A stretch of DNA of 56,525 nt from Desulfomonilaceae bacterium (GCA_041662605.1 JBAZSD010000028.1:1-56525); one strand, 5' to 3'; positions 33,956-42,667 are shown, numbered from the stretch's first letter. The notes: generated by a model from the sequence alone, not told the origin. Made by a program: numbers and translations.

Positions 33956-34065
33956 TTGATCCTCCTGATTATTGGTTTTGGCCCGAAAAATGTCGGGGCT
34001 AAACTTGTTACCTTTAGTGCCTATGAACAGAACAGAATTCCTAGACTTCCACACTATCGTCCGGG

Positions 34066-34554
34066 TTATTTAACTGGCTCGAAAGCGTAAAACACCCTAG
34101 GAATTTGAACTACTTCCCTGCCAACTTCTTGGGGAACCGGATCCACATCAAACACGGATAACTTGACCTTGTCGCCCGATTTCAATTCACCGGTCTTGCA
34201 ATTGATGATCCGGACAAAAAAAGTCTTCTTGCCGTCCAGATCGACCAAAGCATGCACCAACGGAGGTTTACCGAAGCCCAAGGGGACACCTACCGCTTCT
34301 TCTGTTACATCAATAACTGTCCCGACTGTGGGCCAGTCTATCCACTCCATATTTGTGCTGTAACAGTCCGGGCACATGACCCTCGGAGGGAAAGGCTCCG
34401 ATCCGCAGTCCTTGCATTTTGTGGTAGTAAATCGGCCTTCTTTGAGAAACTCGTAAAATTCATGGATCTGGTTGAATTCCTTGGACTGTTGAGGGAACAG
34501 GTCCATGGTGACCATGTATTTTCCATCCAAAATGGAAATTCCAGGTGTGCTCAT
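34066..34554 (-). CDS. DUF35 OB-fold/zinc-ribbon thiolase partner
   Basis: 162 residues: an N-terminal helix (IHEFYEFLKEGRFTTTKC), a rubredoxin-like zinc ribbon (CKDCGSEPFPPRVMCPDC), then an OB fold. Such proteins bind SCPx-type thiolases as obligate partners; BbsA of the benzylsuccinate pathway is the close functional precedent. The ATG overlaps the thiolase stop as ATGA, so the two are translated together and probably form a complex. Confidence 0.85.
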   Translation of the reverse strand: MSTPGISILDGKYMVTMDLFPQQSKEFNQIHEFYEFLKEGRFTTTKCKDCGSEPFPPRVMCPDCYSTNMEWIDWPTVGTVIDVTEEAVGVPLGFGKPPLVHALVDLDGKKTFFVRIINCKTGELKSGDKVKLSVFDVDPVPQEVGREVVQIPRVFYAFEPVK

Positions 34555-35726
34555 GCCACTTCCCTCCCATAAACAAGAACAGTATGGGCGGCTATAAATC
34601 CGCTCAAATTGTGGGTCAACCCAACGGTTGCGTTTGGAACCTGCTGGATGGCGTCTCCTCGCAGTTGACGCATAACTTCAATTCCCTGTCTGATTCCTGT
34701 TCCACCAAAGGGGTGTCCGCATCCGAGTAGCCCGCCGTCAGTATTTGTGGGCACCTGACCGCCAAAATCATTTTGACCGTCGGCCACAAAGAATCCGCCT
34801 TCTCCTTTTTTGCAGAACCCAAGATCTTCCATTTCGATTATTTCAGAAATGGTGAAACAATCATGAGTCATGGCTACATTGACCTCTTTGGGGTCCACCT
34901 TGGATTTTGAATAAGCTTGGCTCGCTGCTATTTTTAAGGCTTCCCAGGTGGTCCAGTTAGGCATGTTCGCGGACATGTTGTTTACAGAGGCCTGTCCAGT
35001 TCCTCTAATGTATACAAGAGGTTTGTCCGTCAAGTCCTTGGCTATTTCTTCAGCCGCCAGAACGACGCATGCTGCCCCATCAGTGATCGGGCAGCAATCG
35101 TAAAGCGTAAGCGGGGGCACAATCATCCTGCCGGACATAACCTCTTCCATTGTTACTGGAGTTTGAAACTGGGCTTTGGGGTTCTTGGAAGAGTTTCTCC
35201 TGTTCTTGACAGAGATGGTCCCAAGATGCTCCTTCTTCGTGCCATACTGAAGCATGTGCTGCTTGGCCACCATTGCGAAGACAGGAGGTGGCAACCCTAG
35301 TCCCTGGCCACCATCCCAATCATGGTCCACAGAGGCCAGTTCGCTGTAGAAAACTTCCCATTTCTGCGGGGTGTAAAGTTTTTCTCCGCCGGCCACCATG
35401 ACTACATCGGCCTGACCTGATTTAATCATGGCAAAAGCCAGAATTATCGCGGAACTTCCACTCGCGCACAGTAGTTCTACCCTGGCGCAAATGTTTTTGG
35501 GTTTTACCCCAACATACTCTGCCACAAGTGGAGCAAGATGCGTCTGATAAGAAGTTCTCTCAGTGTAAGCGGATGCCACTAGTAACCCATCAATTTCTTT
35601 TGGGTTCAATTGAGGGTTGTCATCGTAGCAGGCCTTCGCGGCTTCCTGAAAGAAATCTCTCTGACTGCCGTCTCTTACCCCCCACTTGGACATTCCTCCG
35701 GCGATAACGCACACGTTACGATCCAT
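34551..35726 (-). CDS. Thiolase (SCP2/acetyl-CoA acetyltransferase-like)
   Basis: 391 residues. It contains the nucleophile segment LLCASGSSAIILAFAMIKSG (Cys near 87), GGEKLYTP, TNTDGGLLGCGHPFGGTGI and GLTHNLSGF. This is the SCPx thiolase-like branch, which works with DUF35 proteins. GGAGG lies nine bases before the ATG. As first gene of the bamA operon it probably thiolyses 3-oxopimelyl-CoA to glutaryl-CoA and acetyl-CoA, though this exact substrate is inference. Its closest well-known analog is BbsB. Confidence 0.85.
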   Translation of the reverse strand: MDRNVCVIAGGMSKWGVRDGSQRDFFQEAAKACYDDNPQLNPKEIDGLLVASAYTERTSYQTHLAPLVAEYVGVKPKNICARVELLCASGSSAIILAFAMIKSGQADVVMVAGGEKLYTPQKWEVFYSELASVDHDWDGGQGLGLPPPVFAMVAKQHMLQYGTKKEHLGTISVKNRRNSSKNPKAQFQTPVTMEEVMSGRMIVPPLTLYDCCPITDGAACVVLAAEEIAKDLTDKPLVYIRGTGQASVNNMSANMPNWTTWEALKIAASQAYSKSKVDPKEVNVAMTHDCFTISEIIEMEDLGFCKKGEGGFFVADGQNDFGGQVPTNTDGGLLGCGHPFGGTGIRQGIEVMRQLRGDAIQQVPNATVGLTHNLSGFIAAHTVLVYGREVA

Positions 35727-36208
35727 AAATAGATACCTCCGGATTATAGATCTGGTCCGAAAAAGTGGTTATAAAAATTACTTTGAGCGAACGTCCTAAC
35801 GAATTTTCATAAATCTCAACGAGAAATAATTGAGATCCGGAATTTTCGTCTGCAGTTCGGGCTCTTTCCAGCTTGAGACTAAAGATCATCTGGACGAGGT
35901 CATCGCTTGTCCAAATTAAATCTTACCCTGTTATAAATTCATACGCAATAGAAAATTGTAGCCTATACTGAATTCTTGAACGCGCCGGATTCACCGTTAA
36001 AATTGTTGTGAATGGCTTTAAATAATTCATCCAGGATGAGTTGGACGCCGAATTAATCAAATGTGGTTCCAACTCAATTTTTCAGTCAAGTGAAAATTGG
36101 TTATTAATAAGACATCTTGTATTCAAAAAAGTTGGTTTTCTTTACAAATACACATAAAATATACATACTATATCATACAGAAACGCATATGAGGAAAAGA
36201 GTTTACTG
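35727..36208. other. 482-base AT-rich intergenic region
   Basis: This gap separates the divergent thiolase operon and vapBC. No convincing ORF or RNA fold was seen. A TTTACA at 36141 followed by AT-rich TACTATATCAT may be the vapBC promoter. Regulatory sites for the aromatic operon are expected here, but none could be identified. Confidence 0.5.
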
Positions 36209-36403
36209 GTGAGAACAACACTAAACATAGATGATGAGTTAATTCAAAAGGCTTCCAAACTGACCGGAATTGTAGAGAAGACAGCCCTTGTCAGGCTTGG
36301 GCTTCAGTCGTTGATTGCGCTGGAAAGTGGCAAACGGCTTGCTAAACTCGGGGGGACCGAAAAAAAGTTAATGCCGATACCTCGTAGACAAAGAAGTAGC
36401 TAA
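36209..36403 (+). CDS. vapB: VapB-type antitoxin
   Basis: The 64-residue protein starts at a GTG (MRTTLNIDDELIQKASKLTG). This is the ribbon-helix-helix antitoxin pattern of the DUF2191/VapB branch, with KTALVRLGLQSLI as the second helix. GAGGAAAAG lies upstream. It binds its own promoter and neutralises the toxin. The vapC start lies four bases past its stop. Confidence 0.85.
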   Translation: MRTTLNIDDELIQKASKLTGIVEKTALVRLGLQSLIALESGKRLAKLGGTEKKLMPIPRRQRSS

Positions 36404-36407
36404 CGGA

Positions 36408-36764
36408 ATGGTACTTGTTGACACGTCCATATGGGTTGCCCATCTGCGCGCCGGCCACACAGTACTTAAGGCGTTATTGAATGACGGGGCAGTCTTCTGT
36501 CATCCTTTTGTAATCGGCGAACTCGCTTGCGGGAATATCAAAAATAGGTCTGAAATACTCACTCTCCTGCAGGCTCTTCCCATGGCTGAATTTGTTGAAC
36601 ATGAAGACGTTATGAAGTTCATAGAGACTCGTCATCTTATGGGCAAAGGACTTGGTTATGTCGACGCGCACATCCTAGCCTCGTCGATATTGACTACTGT
36701 CCCATTATGGACACTCGACAAAAGACTCAACGCAATTGCCACCACCTTGGAGATAGCGTACTAA
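36408..36764 (+). CDS. vapC: VapC-type PIN-domain ribonuclease toxin
   Basis: 118 residues of a PIN domain: MVLVDTSIWVAHLR (first Asp), VIGELACGN (Glu), GLGYVDAHILASS (Asp) and LWTLDKRLNAIA (last Asp). All four acidic metal-binding positions are kept, so the RNase is probably active. It forms a toxin-antitoxin pair with vapB. Confidence 0.9.
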   Translation: MVLVDTSIWVAHLRAGHTVLKALLNDGAVFCHPFVIGELACGNIKNRSEILTLLQALPMAEFVEHEDVMKFIETRHLMGKGLGYVDAHILASSILTTVPLWTLDKRLNAIATTLEIAY

Positions 36765-36836
36765 CTTTTCATCTGCTCATCACTGCGCCGACAAACCTTT
36801 TTAACCAAAAATATTCATGGCGGATCGAGTGACTTC

Positions 36837-36953
36837 ATGTCCATTGGTAGACGCGCCGCGGATCTGATTTATCTATTATTTGCTCCAATCCTCAAAGGCC
36901 ATATTGGATTGATCGAAAAAGAACTCAGCGAAATGGATGAGAACAACCCCTGA
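36837..36953 (+). CDS. 38-codon ORF abutting the CopZ-like gene
   Basis: ATG at 36837 reads MSIGRRAADLIYLLFAPI, then KGHIGLIEKELSEMDENNP and stop. It has one hydrophobic stretch. Its TGA overlaps the first possible codon of the next frame (CTGA). A one-base backward slip at the CCCC before the stop would join it to that frame, giving NNPLKTNSNELDERNQD as a continuous chain. It may thus be the N-terminus of the following protein or a separate coupled peptide. Confidence 0.4.
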   Translation: MSIGRRAADLIYLLFAPILKGHIGLIEKELSEMDENNP

Positions 36954-37204
36954 AAACCAATTCCAATGAACTCGATGAACGCAACCAAGACCCATTGATC
37001 TGCTACTGTTTTGGCTACACCAAACATGATCTGGAAGAAGATTTTGCCTGCAACGGCAAGTCATTGATCATGGAGCGGATCATGGCTGAAAAGAGGCTTG
37101 GAGGTTGTAAATGCGCCTCCAAAAACCCATCTGGGAAATGATGTCTCGGCGATGTCCACCGTGTTGTGGATGAACTGAAAAAAGCCGAATCCGTTGATGA
37201 ATAG
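36950..37204 (+). CDS. CopZ-like [2Fe-2S] protein with an in-frame TGA (candidate selenoprotein)
   Basis: In one frame this reads DPLICYCFGYTKHDLEED, then GKSLIMERIMAEKRLGGCKC, ASKNPSGK, TGA, CLGDVHRVVDELKKAESVDE and TAG. The family form, known from Archaeoglobus CopZ, is CYCFGYT...NPxGxCCLGxV, a Cys set that binds a [2Fe-2S] cluster. The TGA (37139-37141) stands exactly at the first Cys of the CC pair. Coding sense continues for 20 codons after it, and a hairpin sits where a bacterial SECIS would. selA is in the window. Caveats: there is no ATG (CTG 36950 or a slip from the upstream ORF is needed), and the N-terminal zinc domain of CopZ is missing. A decaying pseudogene is the main alternative. 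Confidence 0.5.
37153..37172 (+). promoter_or_regulatory. SECIS-like hairpin after the in-frame TGA
   Basis: TCCAC (37155-37159) pairs with GTGGA (37166-37170), extended by two G-U pairs, around loop CGTGTT. A GU in the loop lies 20-21 bases past the TGA, within the range of bacterial SECIS elements. The stem is short and the match could be chance. Confidence 0.35.
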
Positions 37205-37289
37205 ATAATCTATAAAGCTATCTCTTTATTCCGTGGAACTTACGCTGCGCGTAATAAACTACTGGAGAAATTACGCGGACCGACAGATC

Positions 37290-39272
37290 TCACCCGGACT
37301 GAAGCTCCAATGCTTCGAGTTCCGTATGGAGGTGCTCCCATTGTTCTTCCAACGCATTTATTTCCTTAGATAAAGCCGGTTCCTCGGAGAGAAGGGACAT
37401 CAAGGTGTCTTTGTCCTCGTAAATTTTGGGGTCTGCGATCAAGTCCTGAATCTCTTTCCGACGAATCTCCTTTTTCCCCATGTCAATTTCTATCAGCCTG
37501 ATCTGTTCTTTGAACGGACCCATTTTTTTGGATAGAGCCTGTCGCGTCTGAGCGTCTTTCCTTTTTTTGTCTTTTCGTTGGTCCTTTGTGCCCGGGTTCG
37601 CCTGGTTCAACTGCGACACAGGGTTGACAAAGTGGACTTCAGGTGGAGAACTCTGAACCTCTTTACTCATCAGGTCTTTTTTGAACTGATAATCATCATA
37701 GTTTCCAGGGTAAAAATCTCCTCCAGCGTCGTGAATTTCCAGAATCCCGGTGCAAACAGAGTTCATCAGCCTACGATCATGTGTGATCAGAACCATGGTT
37801 CCTGAGAATTTCTTAAGTCCCTCTTCAAGGATTTCGCAAGAAGGAATATCAAGATGGTTTGTAGGTTCATCCATTAGCAGGAAATTAGGAGGAGCCAGCA
37901 TAATTTTCGTTAAAGCCAGCCTACTCTTTTCTCCACCAGAGAGAACCTTGACTTTCTTGTACACATCGTCACCTGAAAACAGAAACGCCCCCAATATGTT
38001 GCGCACTTCCTGTTCGGAAGCGCCAGGGGCAACAGAGGTGGCTTCCAACAAAACCGAAAGTTCTGAATTCAGACTTTCAGATTGATGCTGGGCAAAGTAA
38101 CCGGCCTTCACGTTGTGGCCCGGTTGAACAACTCCGTCGTCATAAGGTAAGACTCCGGCCATAATCTTGAGCAACGTGGATTTTCCGGCTCCATTTGGTC
38201 CTACCAGCCCTATTTTCTCTCCTTTATCGACCTTGAAATCAAACCCGTTGTAAACTGTTTTGGAACCGAATTTTTTAACCAAACCGAGGATTTCTATAAC
38301 CCTTCTCCCGGAAGGTTGAGGTTGAGGAAACGTGAATTTTACCCGTCTCTGTTTAGTTGGAAGTTCGATCTTTTCAATCTTGTCGAGCATTTTCAGTCTA
38401 CTCTGGGCACGACTGGCGGTCCTTGCCTTTACACGGTTTTGGTCGATGAATTTTTGAATTCTTTTAATCTTTTCCTGTTGATTCTTAAATGACGCTACCA
38501 AAATTTCCTGTTGGGTCTCTTTCGTTCTTTCATGGTCATCAAAGTTTCCGGAGCATGTCGTAGCTTTCCCTGCGTCGACCTCGACTATACGATTCACCAG
38601 TTTGTTAAGAAACGCCCTGTCGTGGGATACAATAACAAGCGCTCCCCTGAAATCGGCAAGGTATTGCTCTACCCAAAGCAGACTGTCTAAATCAAGATGA
38701 TTTGTAGGCTCATCAAGCAACAGGGCGTCCGGTTCTGACAAAAGAATCCTGGCCAGCGCCACACGCATTCGCCAGCCGCCGGAAAATTCACTCCATCTTC
38801 TCGTCCAATCTTCTGAAGAGAAACCCAGACCCTGGAGTGTCTTGGTCGCTCGAGCCTCGAGAGAATAGCCACCCAATTGTTCGAATTCACTTTGGAGCTG
38901 ACCATGCTCCTCCAGAAGTTCCGAGGCTTGCGATGAATCTTCAGCAAGTGTTCCCATAGCCCCTTCAAGTTCCCGCAGTCTCTGTTTTATGGCTCTGAGC
39001 CGGTCCGACACATTCATAACTTCTTCCAGAATCGGACCATCACTCCCTTGAGTTATTTCCTGATGTAGGACGCCTATCTTTATTCTCTTTTCGACCGTAA
39101 CTTCTCCCTTGTCCGTTTCGATAAGGCCTTCCATCATTCCCAGTAGAGTTGATTTTCCAGCTCCATTGGGTCCAATGATTCCTACTCGGTCTCCTCTGTG
39201 AATATTCAGATTTAATTGTTCGAAAAGCGCTCTGCCTTGAACATACTTGGCTACATTATTTAAGAAAATCAA
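37290..39272 (-). CDS. ABC-F family ATPase (Uup/YheS-like)
   Basis: 660 residues with two ABC modules and no membrane spans. Module 1: GIIGPNGAGKST, FSGGWRMRVALARILL, LLLDEPTNHLDLDSLLWVE. A linker rich in charged helix (KNQQEKIKRIQKFIDQNRVK) follows. Module 2: GLVGPNGAGKST, LSGGEKSRLALTKIML, LLMDEPTNHLD. A C-terminal coiled-coil (about 570-660) resembles that of Uup. ABC-F proteins act on the ribosome in translation. The exact subfamily is not certain. Confidence 0.9.
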   Translation of the reverse strand: MIFLNNVAKYVQGRALFEQLNLNIHRGDRVGIIGPNGAGKSTLLGMMEGLIETDKGEVTVEKRIKIGVLHQEITQGSDGPILEEVMNVSDRLRAIKQRLRELEGAMGTLAEDSSQASELLEEHGQLQSEFEQLGGYSLEARATKTLQGLGFSSEDWTRRWSEFSGGWRMRVALARILLSEPDALLLDEPTNHLDLDSLLWVEQYLADFRGALVIVSHDRAFLNKLVNRIVEVDAGKATTCSGNFDDHERTKETQQEILVASFKNQQEKIKRIQKFIDQNRVKARTASRAQSRLKMLDKIEKIELPTKQRRVKFTFPQPQPSGRRVIEILGLVKKFGSKTVYNGFDFKVDKGEKIGLVGPNGAGKSTLLKIMAGVLPYDDGVVQPGHNVKAGYFAQHQSESLNSELSVLLEATSVAPGASEQEVRNILGAFLFSGDDVYKKVKVLSGGEKSRLALTKIMLAPPNFLLMDEPTNHLDIPSCEILEEGLKKFSGTMVLITHDRRLMNSVCTGILEIHDAGGDFYPGNYDDYQFKKDLMSKEVQSSPPEVHFVNPVSQLNQANPGTKDQRKDKKRKDAQTRQALSKKMGPFKEQIRLIEIDMGKKEIRRKEIQDLIADPKIYEDKDTLMSLLSEEPALSKEINALEEQWEHLHTELEALELQSG

Positions 39273-39474
39273 TTATTGTCTCCAGAAATGGACTATTAGG
39301 TCAATAAGATATCAAACCTTACATGAATCTTGCCTGTAAAGATTTCGCCAACGAGCCCTGAAAATTCTTTCAGATGGTTTCCTCTTAATTGAAAAGATTA
39401 ATAATATAATTTATTCTATAATCAGATTTTATCAAGAGCAGGGTGGATAGTTTTTCTCGTAATTTTAAAAATAA

Positions 39475-40236
39475 ATGTCCAAGATTGCAACCAAAAGACA
39501 AATTACACGCCTTGTAGGGAAAGCTATCGGTGATTTTTCATTAATTGAGGAAAATGACAAAATTCTTGTGGCTCTTTCCGGAGGCAAGGACTCCTGGTCC
39601 CTTCTTTATACCTTGCTAGCCCTGCAAAAGAAGGCCCCTATTCACTACGATGTCGCCGCTGTCACCCTTGCCACAGATTTTGACGCTGACGGTCTGGAGA
39701 AAATGGCCTGCCGACTGAAAAGCGACAACATTCCTCATACGATTATTGTTTCAGATATTCCTTCTATTGTTTCAAAGCACCTCACCAAAGGCACAAATCC
39801 GTGTTCTTTTTGCTCACGACTCAGGCGAGGCGCTCTGTATTCATTCGCTTCAAGAAATGGATGGAATAAGATCGCATTGGGTCATCATCTGGATGATTTC
39901 ATTGAAACTCTGCTTTTGAACATGTTTTTTAATGGATCGATAAAAGGGATGAGTCCCAAGCTTACGGCCGACAATGGCGCCAACATTGTTATCAGACCTC
40001 TTGTTTATGTTCGAGAAGTGATTACTTCAAAAATGTCTGAAGAAATGGGATTGCCTATAGTGGCCTGCGGGTGCATATTCCAGGGAATGGTGGATTCCAG
40101 GAGACATTGGGTAAAAAGACTGCTGCTTGACTTGGAAACACAGGTCCCAGATATTAAATCGAGCTTACTATCATCCATGGGACGGGTGCGCAAAAGGCAC
40201 TTGTTTCCAGACTTAACCGGAACAGAACTTCATTAA
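39475..40236 (+). CDS. TtcA/TtuA-family tRNA 2-thiolation protein
   Basis: 253 residues: PP-loop ILVALSGGKDSWSLLYTLL, then CSFCSRLRRGALY and GHHLDDFIETLLLNMFFNG, the TtcA signature with the CxxC cluster ligands, plus a later CGCIFQG. TtcA uses ATP and a [4Fe-4S] cluster to thiolate cytidine-32 of tRNAs. Start ATG at 39475; no strong ribosome site is seen. ribE follows 31 bases later. Confidence 0.88.
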   Translation: MSKIATKRQITRLVGKAIGDFSLIEENDKILVALSGGKDSWSLLYTLLALQKKAPIHYDVAAVTLATDFDADGLEKMACRLKSDNIPHTIIVSDIPSIVSKHLTKGTNPCSFCSRLRRGALYSFASRNGWNKIALGHHLDDFIETLLLNMFFNGSIKGMSPKLTADNGANIVIRPLVYVREVITSKMSEEMGLPIVACGCIFQGMVDSRRHWVKRLLLDLETQVPDIKSSLLSSMGRVRKRHLFPDLTGTELH

Positions 40237-40267
40237 TGAAAAGGCATAGACTCAACAGGGATTCGGG

Positions 40268-40909
40268 ATGTTCACAGGAATAGTCGAGAGCAGAGGAGTG
40301 ATAAGGGCTATCGAGCCTTATCAGAATTTCATCAGACTAGTAATAAAATCGAATATGGATTTGACGGACGTTAAGGAAGGGGATTCAATCCTCGTTGACG
40401 GAGTATGTCTCACAGCGACAAAGGTGTCGATCGAGAGTAAACAAATTTCAATGGATGTTTCTCCTGAAACGTTGAATGTTACGACCCTTGGACAATCCAA
40501 AAACGGCGCAGGTGTAAATCTTGAGAAGGCGATGAGGATGGATTCCCGTTTTGGAGGGCACATAGTTTCAGGACATGTAGACTGTCTGGGGAGGATAGTG
40601 GAAAAACGTCAAGTGGGTGTCGGCTTTTTGCTTGGCTTTGAGGTTGATTCGTCCAGATACTTGGTGGAAAAGGGTAGTGTCGCCATAGACGGCGTCAGTT
40701 TAACGGTGAATAGAGTTGAACGAAACCGATTCTGGGTTATGATCATCCCGCATACCTCTGATTTGACAGGGTTGACCGATAAAAAGATCAATGATACTGT
40801 CAATATTGAGTTCGATATAATAGGTAAGTATGTGGAAAAATTTGTAAACGTTTGGTCAAGCAAGCCTGGGCTCGATGAACAGACTTTGCGAAAATATGGA
40901 TTTATCTAG
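40268..40909 (+). CDS. ribE: Riboflavin synthase, alpha chain
   Basis: 213 residues with the MFTGIVESRGVIR start and two repeated lumazine-binding barrels: GDSILVDGVCLTATKV in the first and GSVAIDGVSLTVNRVE in the second, plus RFGGHIVSGHVDC. It dismutates two 6,7-dimethyl-8-ribityllumazines to riboflavin. First gene of ribE-ribBA-ribH. No FMN riboswitch was recognised in the 31-base gap upstream. Confidence 0.95.
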   Translation: MFTGIVESRGVIRAIEPYQNFIRLVIKSNMDLTDVKEGDSILVDGVCLTATKVSIESKQISMDVSPETLNVTTLGQSKNGAGVNLEKAMRMDSRFGGHIVSGHVDCLGRIVEKRQVGVGFLLGFEVDSSRYLVEKGSVAIDGVSLTVNRVERNRFWVMIIPHTSDLTGLTDKKINDTVNIEFDIIGKYVEKFVNVWSSKPGLDEQTLRKYGFI

Positions 40910-40922
40910 GGAGGATGCCTGA

Positions 40923-42137
40923 ATGGGCGTGCTTGTAGGTGTAGAAGAGGCTGTTGAAGAGATAAAACAAGGACGAATGGTGATTCTTGTTGATGACGAA
41001 GATCGTGAAAACGAGGGTGACCTCACTATGGCCGCAGAAAAGGTAACACCGGAGGCCATTAACTTTATGACCAAATACGGGCGAGGACTTTTGTGCTTGT
41101 CCATGACCAGAGAAAAGATCGAATCTTTAGATTTGCCGATGATGGTGTCGGACAACAAATCCCCTTTTGGCACCAATTTCACTGTTTCAATTGAAGCGAC
41201 AAGGGGAGTAACCACTGGAATTTCCGCTTATGACCGTGCTGTTACCATTCTTACGGCAGTGGATGAGGACGCAACACCTGGTGACATAATATCCCCTGGC
41301 CATGTTTTCCCTCTTAGGGCCCGCAAGGGTGGTGTCCTTGTGAGAGCCGGCCAGACTGAAGGAAGTGTAGACCTGTCAAGATTGGCTGGTTTAGCCCCAG
41401 CCGGGGTAATATGTGAGGTCTTGAACGAAGATGGCACAATGGCCCGTTTGCCGGACCTTATGATCATGGCTGAAAAACATGGCCTCAAAATATGTACCAT
41501 AAAGGATCTCATAAAGTACAGAATGCGCACCGAGAAACTCGTTCGAAGAGGAGCTGAAACTGTTTTACCCACAGAGTTCGGGGGTGATTTCAAGCTGATC
41601 GTTTATGAGAACGATGTGGACAATCACAATCATGTGGCCTTGGTAAAAGGTGAAGTCAACCCGGAGGAACCAACCCTTGTTCGTGTCCATTCCGAATGTT
41701 TAACTGGAGACGTCTTTGGTTCGAAAAGATGTGATTGCGGCAATCAATTGGAAAAGGCCATGCACATGGTGGAAGAGGCCGGCAAGGGCGTAATATTGTA
41801 CATGCAGCAGGAGGGACGCGGAATAGGCTTGCTGAACAAGATCAAGGCGTATGCTCTTCAGGATCAAGGATGTGACACGGTTGAAGCAAACTTGAGACTC
41901 GGTTTCAAACCGGATCTTCGGGATTACGGTATCGGCGCGCAAATGCTGGCCGATCTGGGTGTCAAAAAAATGCGCTTGATGACCAATAATCCCACCAAGA
42001 TTGTAGGTCTGGAAGGTTACGGCCTTGAAGTTATTGAGCAGGTTCCAATAGTTTGCGAGCCCTGCTCGACGAACCTTAGATACTTAAAGACCAAAAAGGA
42101 AAAAATGGGACATCTATATGAATTGTCCTCGTGCTAA
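40923..42137 (+). CDS. ribBA: Bifunctional DHBP synthase / GTP cyclohydrolase II
   Basis: 404 residues. The N-terminal RibB domain has VDDEDRENEGDLTMAAE and PGHVFPLRARKGGVLVRAGQ. The C-terminal RibA domain has RVHSECLTGDVFGSKRCDCG (zinc Cys) and QQEGRGIGLLNKIKAYALQD. Together they give the two early precursors of riboflavin from ribulose-5-phosphate and GTP. GGGAGG precedes the ATG. Co-transcribed with ribE and ribH. Confidence 0.95.
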   Translation: MGVLVGVEEAVEEIKQGRMVILVDDEDRENEGDLTMAAEKVTPEAINFMTKYGRGLLCLSMTREKIESLDLPMMVSDNKSPFGTNFTVSIEATRGVTTGISAYDRAVTILTAVDEDATPGDIISPGHVFPLRARKGGVLVRAGQTEGSVDLSRLAGLAPAGVICEVLNEDGTMARLPDLMIMAEKHGLKICTIKDLIKYRMRTEKLVRRGAETVLPTEFGGDFKLIVYENDVDNHNHVALVKGEVNPEEPTLVRVHSECLTGDVFGSKRCDCGNQLEKAMHMVEEAGKGVILYMQQEGRGIGLLNKIKAYALQDQGCDTVEANLRLGFKPDLRDYGIGAQMLADLGVKKMRLMTNNPTKIVGLEGYGLEVIEQVPIVCEPCSTNLRYLKTKKEKMGHLYELSSC

Positions 42138-42202
42138 TGTGGGCAGCCGCGTCTGCCTGATGGTGTCCGCGGCGCCTAAATCACGATTTACAGGGAGGCT
42201 TG

Positions 42203-42667
42203 ATGACTAGAATGATTGAAGGCGTCTTTAACGCCTCCGGTCTTAAAGCAGTGTTGGTAGCTAGTCGCTTTAACGATTTTGTGGTGTCCAGGCTTATCGA
42301 TGGAGCCATAGACACTTTAGTCAGACATGGCATGGCGTCTGAAGATATAACGATTGTCAGGGTACCGGGCGCGTTTGAAATACCGCAAGTTATTAACGCT
42401 GCTGCGCACTCAAAGAAATTTGATATGGCTATAGCTCTAGGCGCTGTAATAAGAGGTTCCACTCCTCATTTTGATTTTATCGCGTCGGAAGTGTCCAAAG
42501 GTGTAGCGCAGACAGCTCTCACATCTACGATTCCTGTAAGCTTTGGTGTCTTGACCACAGACACTTTGGAGCAGGCGATTGAAAGAGCTGGATCTAAAGG
42601 TGGCAACAAAGGTTCTGAGGCTGCTATGTCGGCCATAGAAATGGCTAGTTTGCTAAAATCTATATGA
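42203..42667 (+). CDS. ribH: 6,7-dimethyl-8-ribityllumazine synthase
   Basis: 154 residues of the lumazine synthase fold: VASRFNDFVVSRLIDGAID, VPGAFEIPQ and GAVIRGSTPHFDFIASEVSKG, followed by PVSFGVLTTDTLEQAIERAG. It condenses the ribityl-uracil and DHBP into the ribE substrate. GGGAGG lies upstream of the ATG at 42203; a second ATG at 42212 is possible. The genes ribE, ribBA and ribH supply riboflavin for the many flavoproteins of such anaerobes. Confidence 0.95.
   Translation: MTRMIEGVFNASGLKAVLVASRFNDFVVSRLIDGAIDTLVRHGMASEDITIVRVPGAFEIPQVINAAAHSKKFDMAIALGAVIRGSTPHFDFIASEVSKGVAQTALTSTIPVSFGVLTTDTLEQAIERAGSKGGNKGSEAAMSAIEMASLLKSI

Noticed and set aside
36837..37204. Reading this stretch as plain non-coding DNA
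   Set aside because: The CopZ-type Cys spacing and continued coding sense on both sides of the TGA are too specific for chance.
40237..40267. FMN riboswitch before the riboflavin genes
   Set aside because: The gap is 31 bases and no RFN consensus is present.
42560..42667. Selenocysteine site in other genes of the window
   Set aside because: All other named genes reach their family's normal end without an internal TGA; the only TGA in place of a conserved Cys is at 37139.
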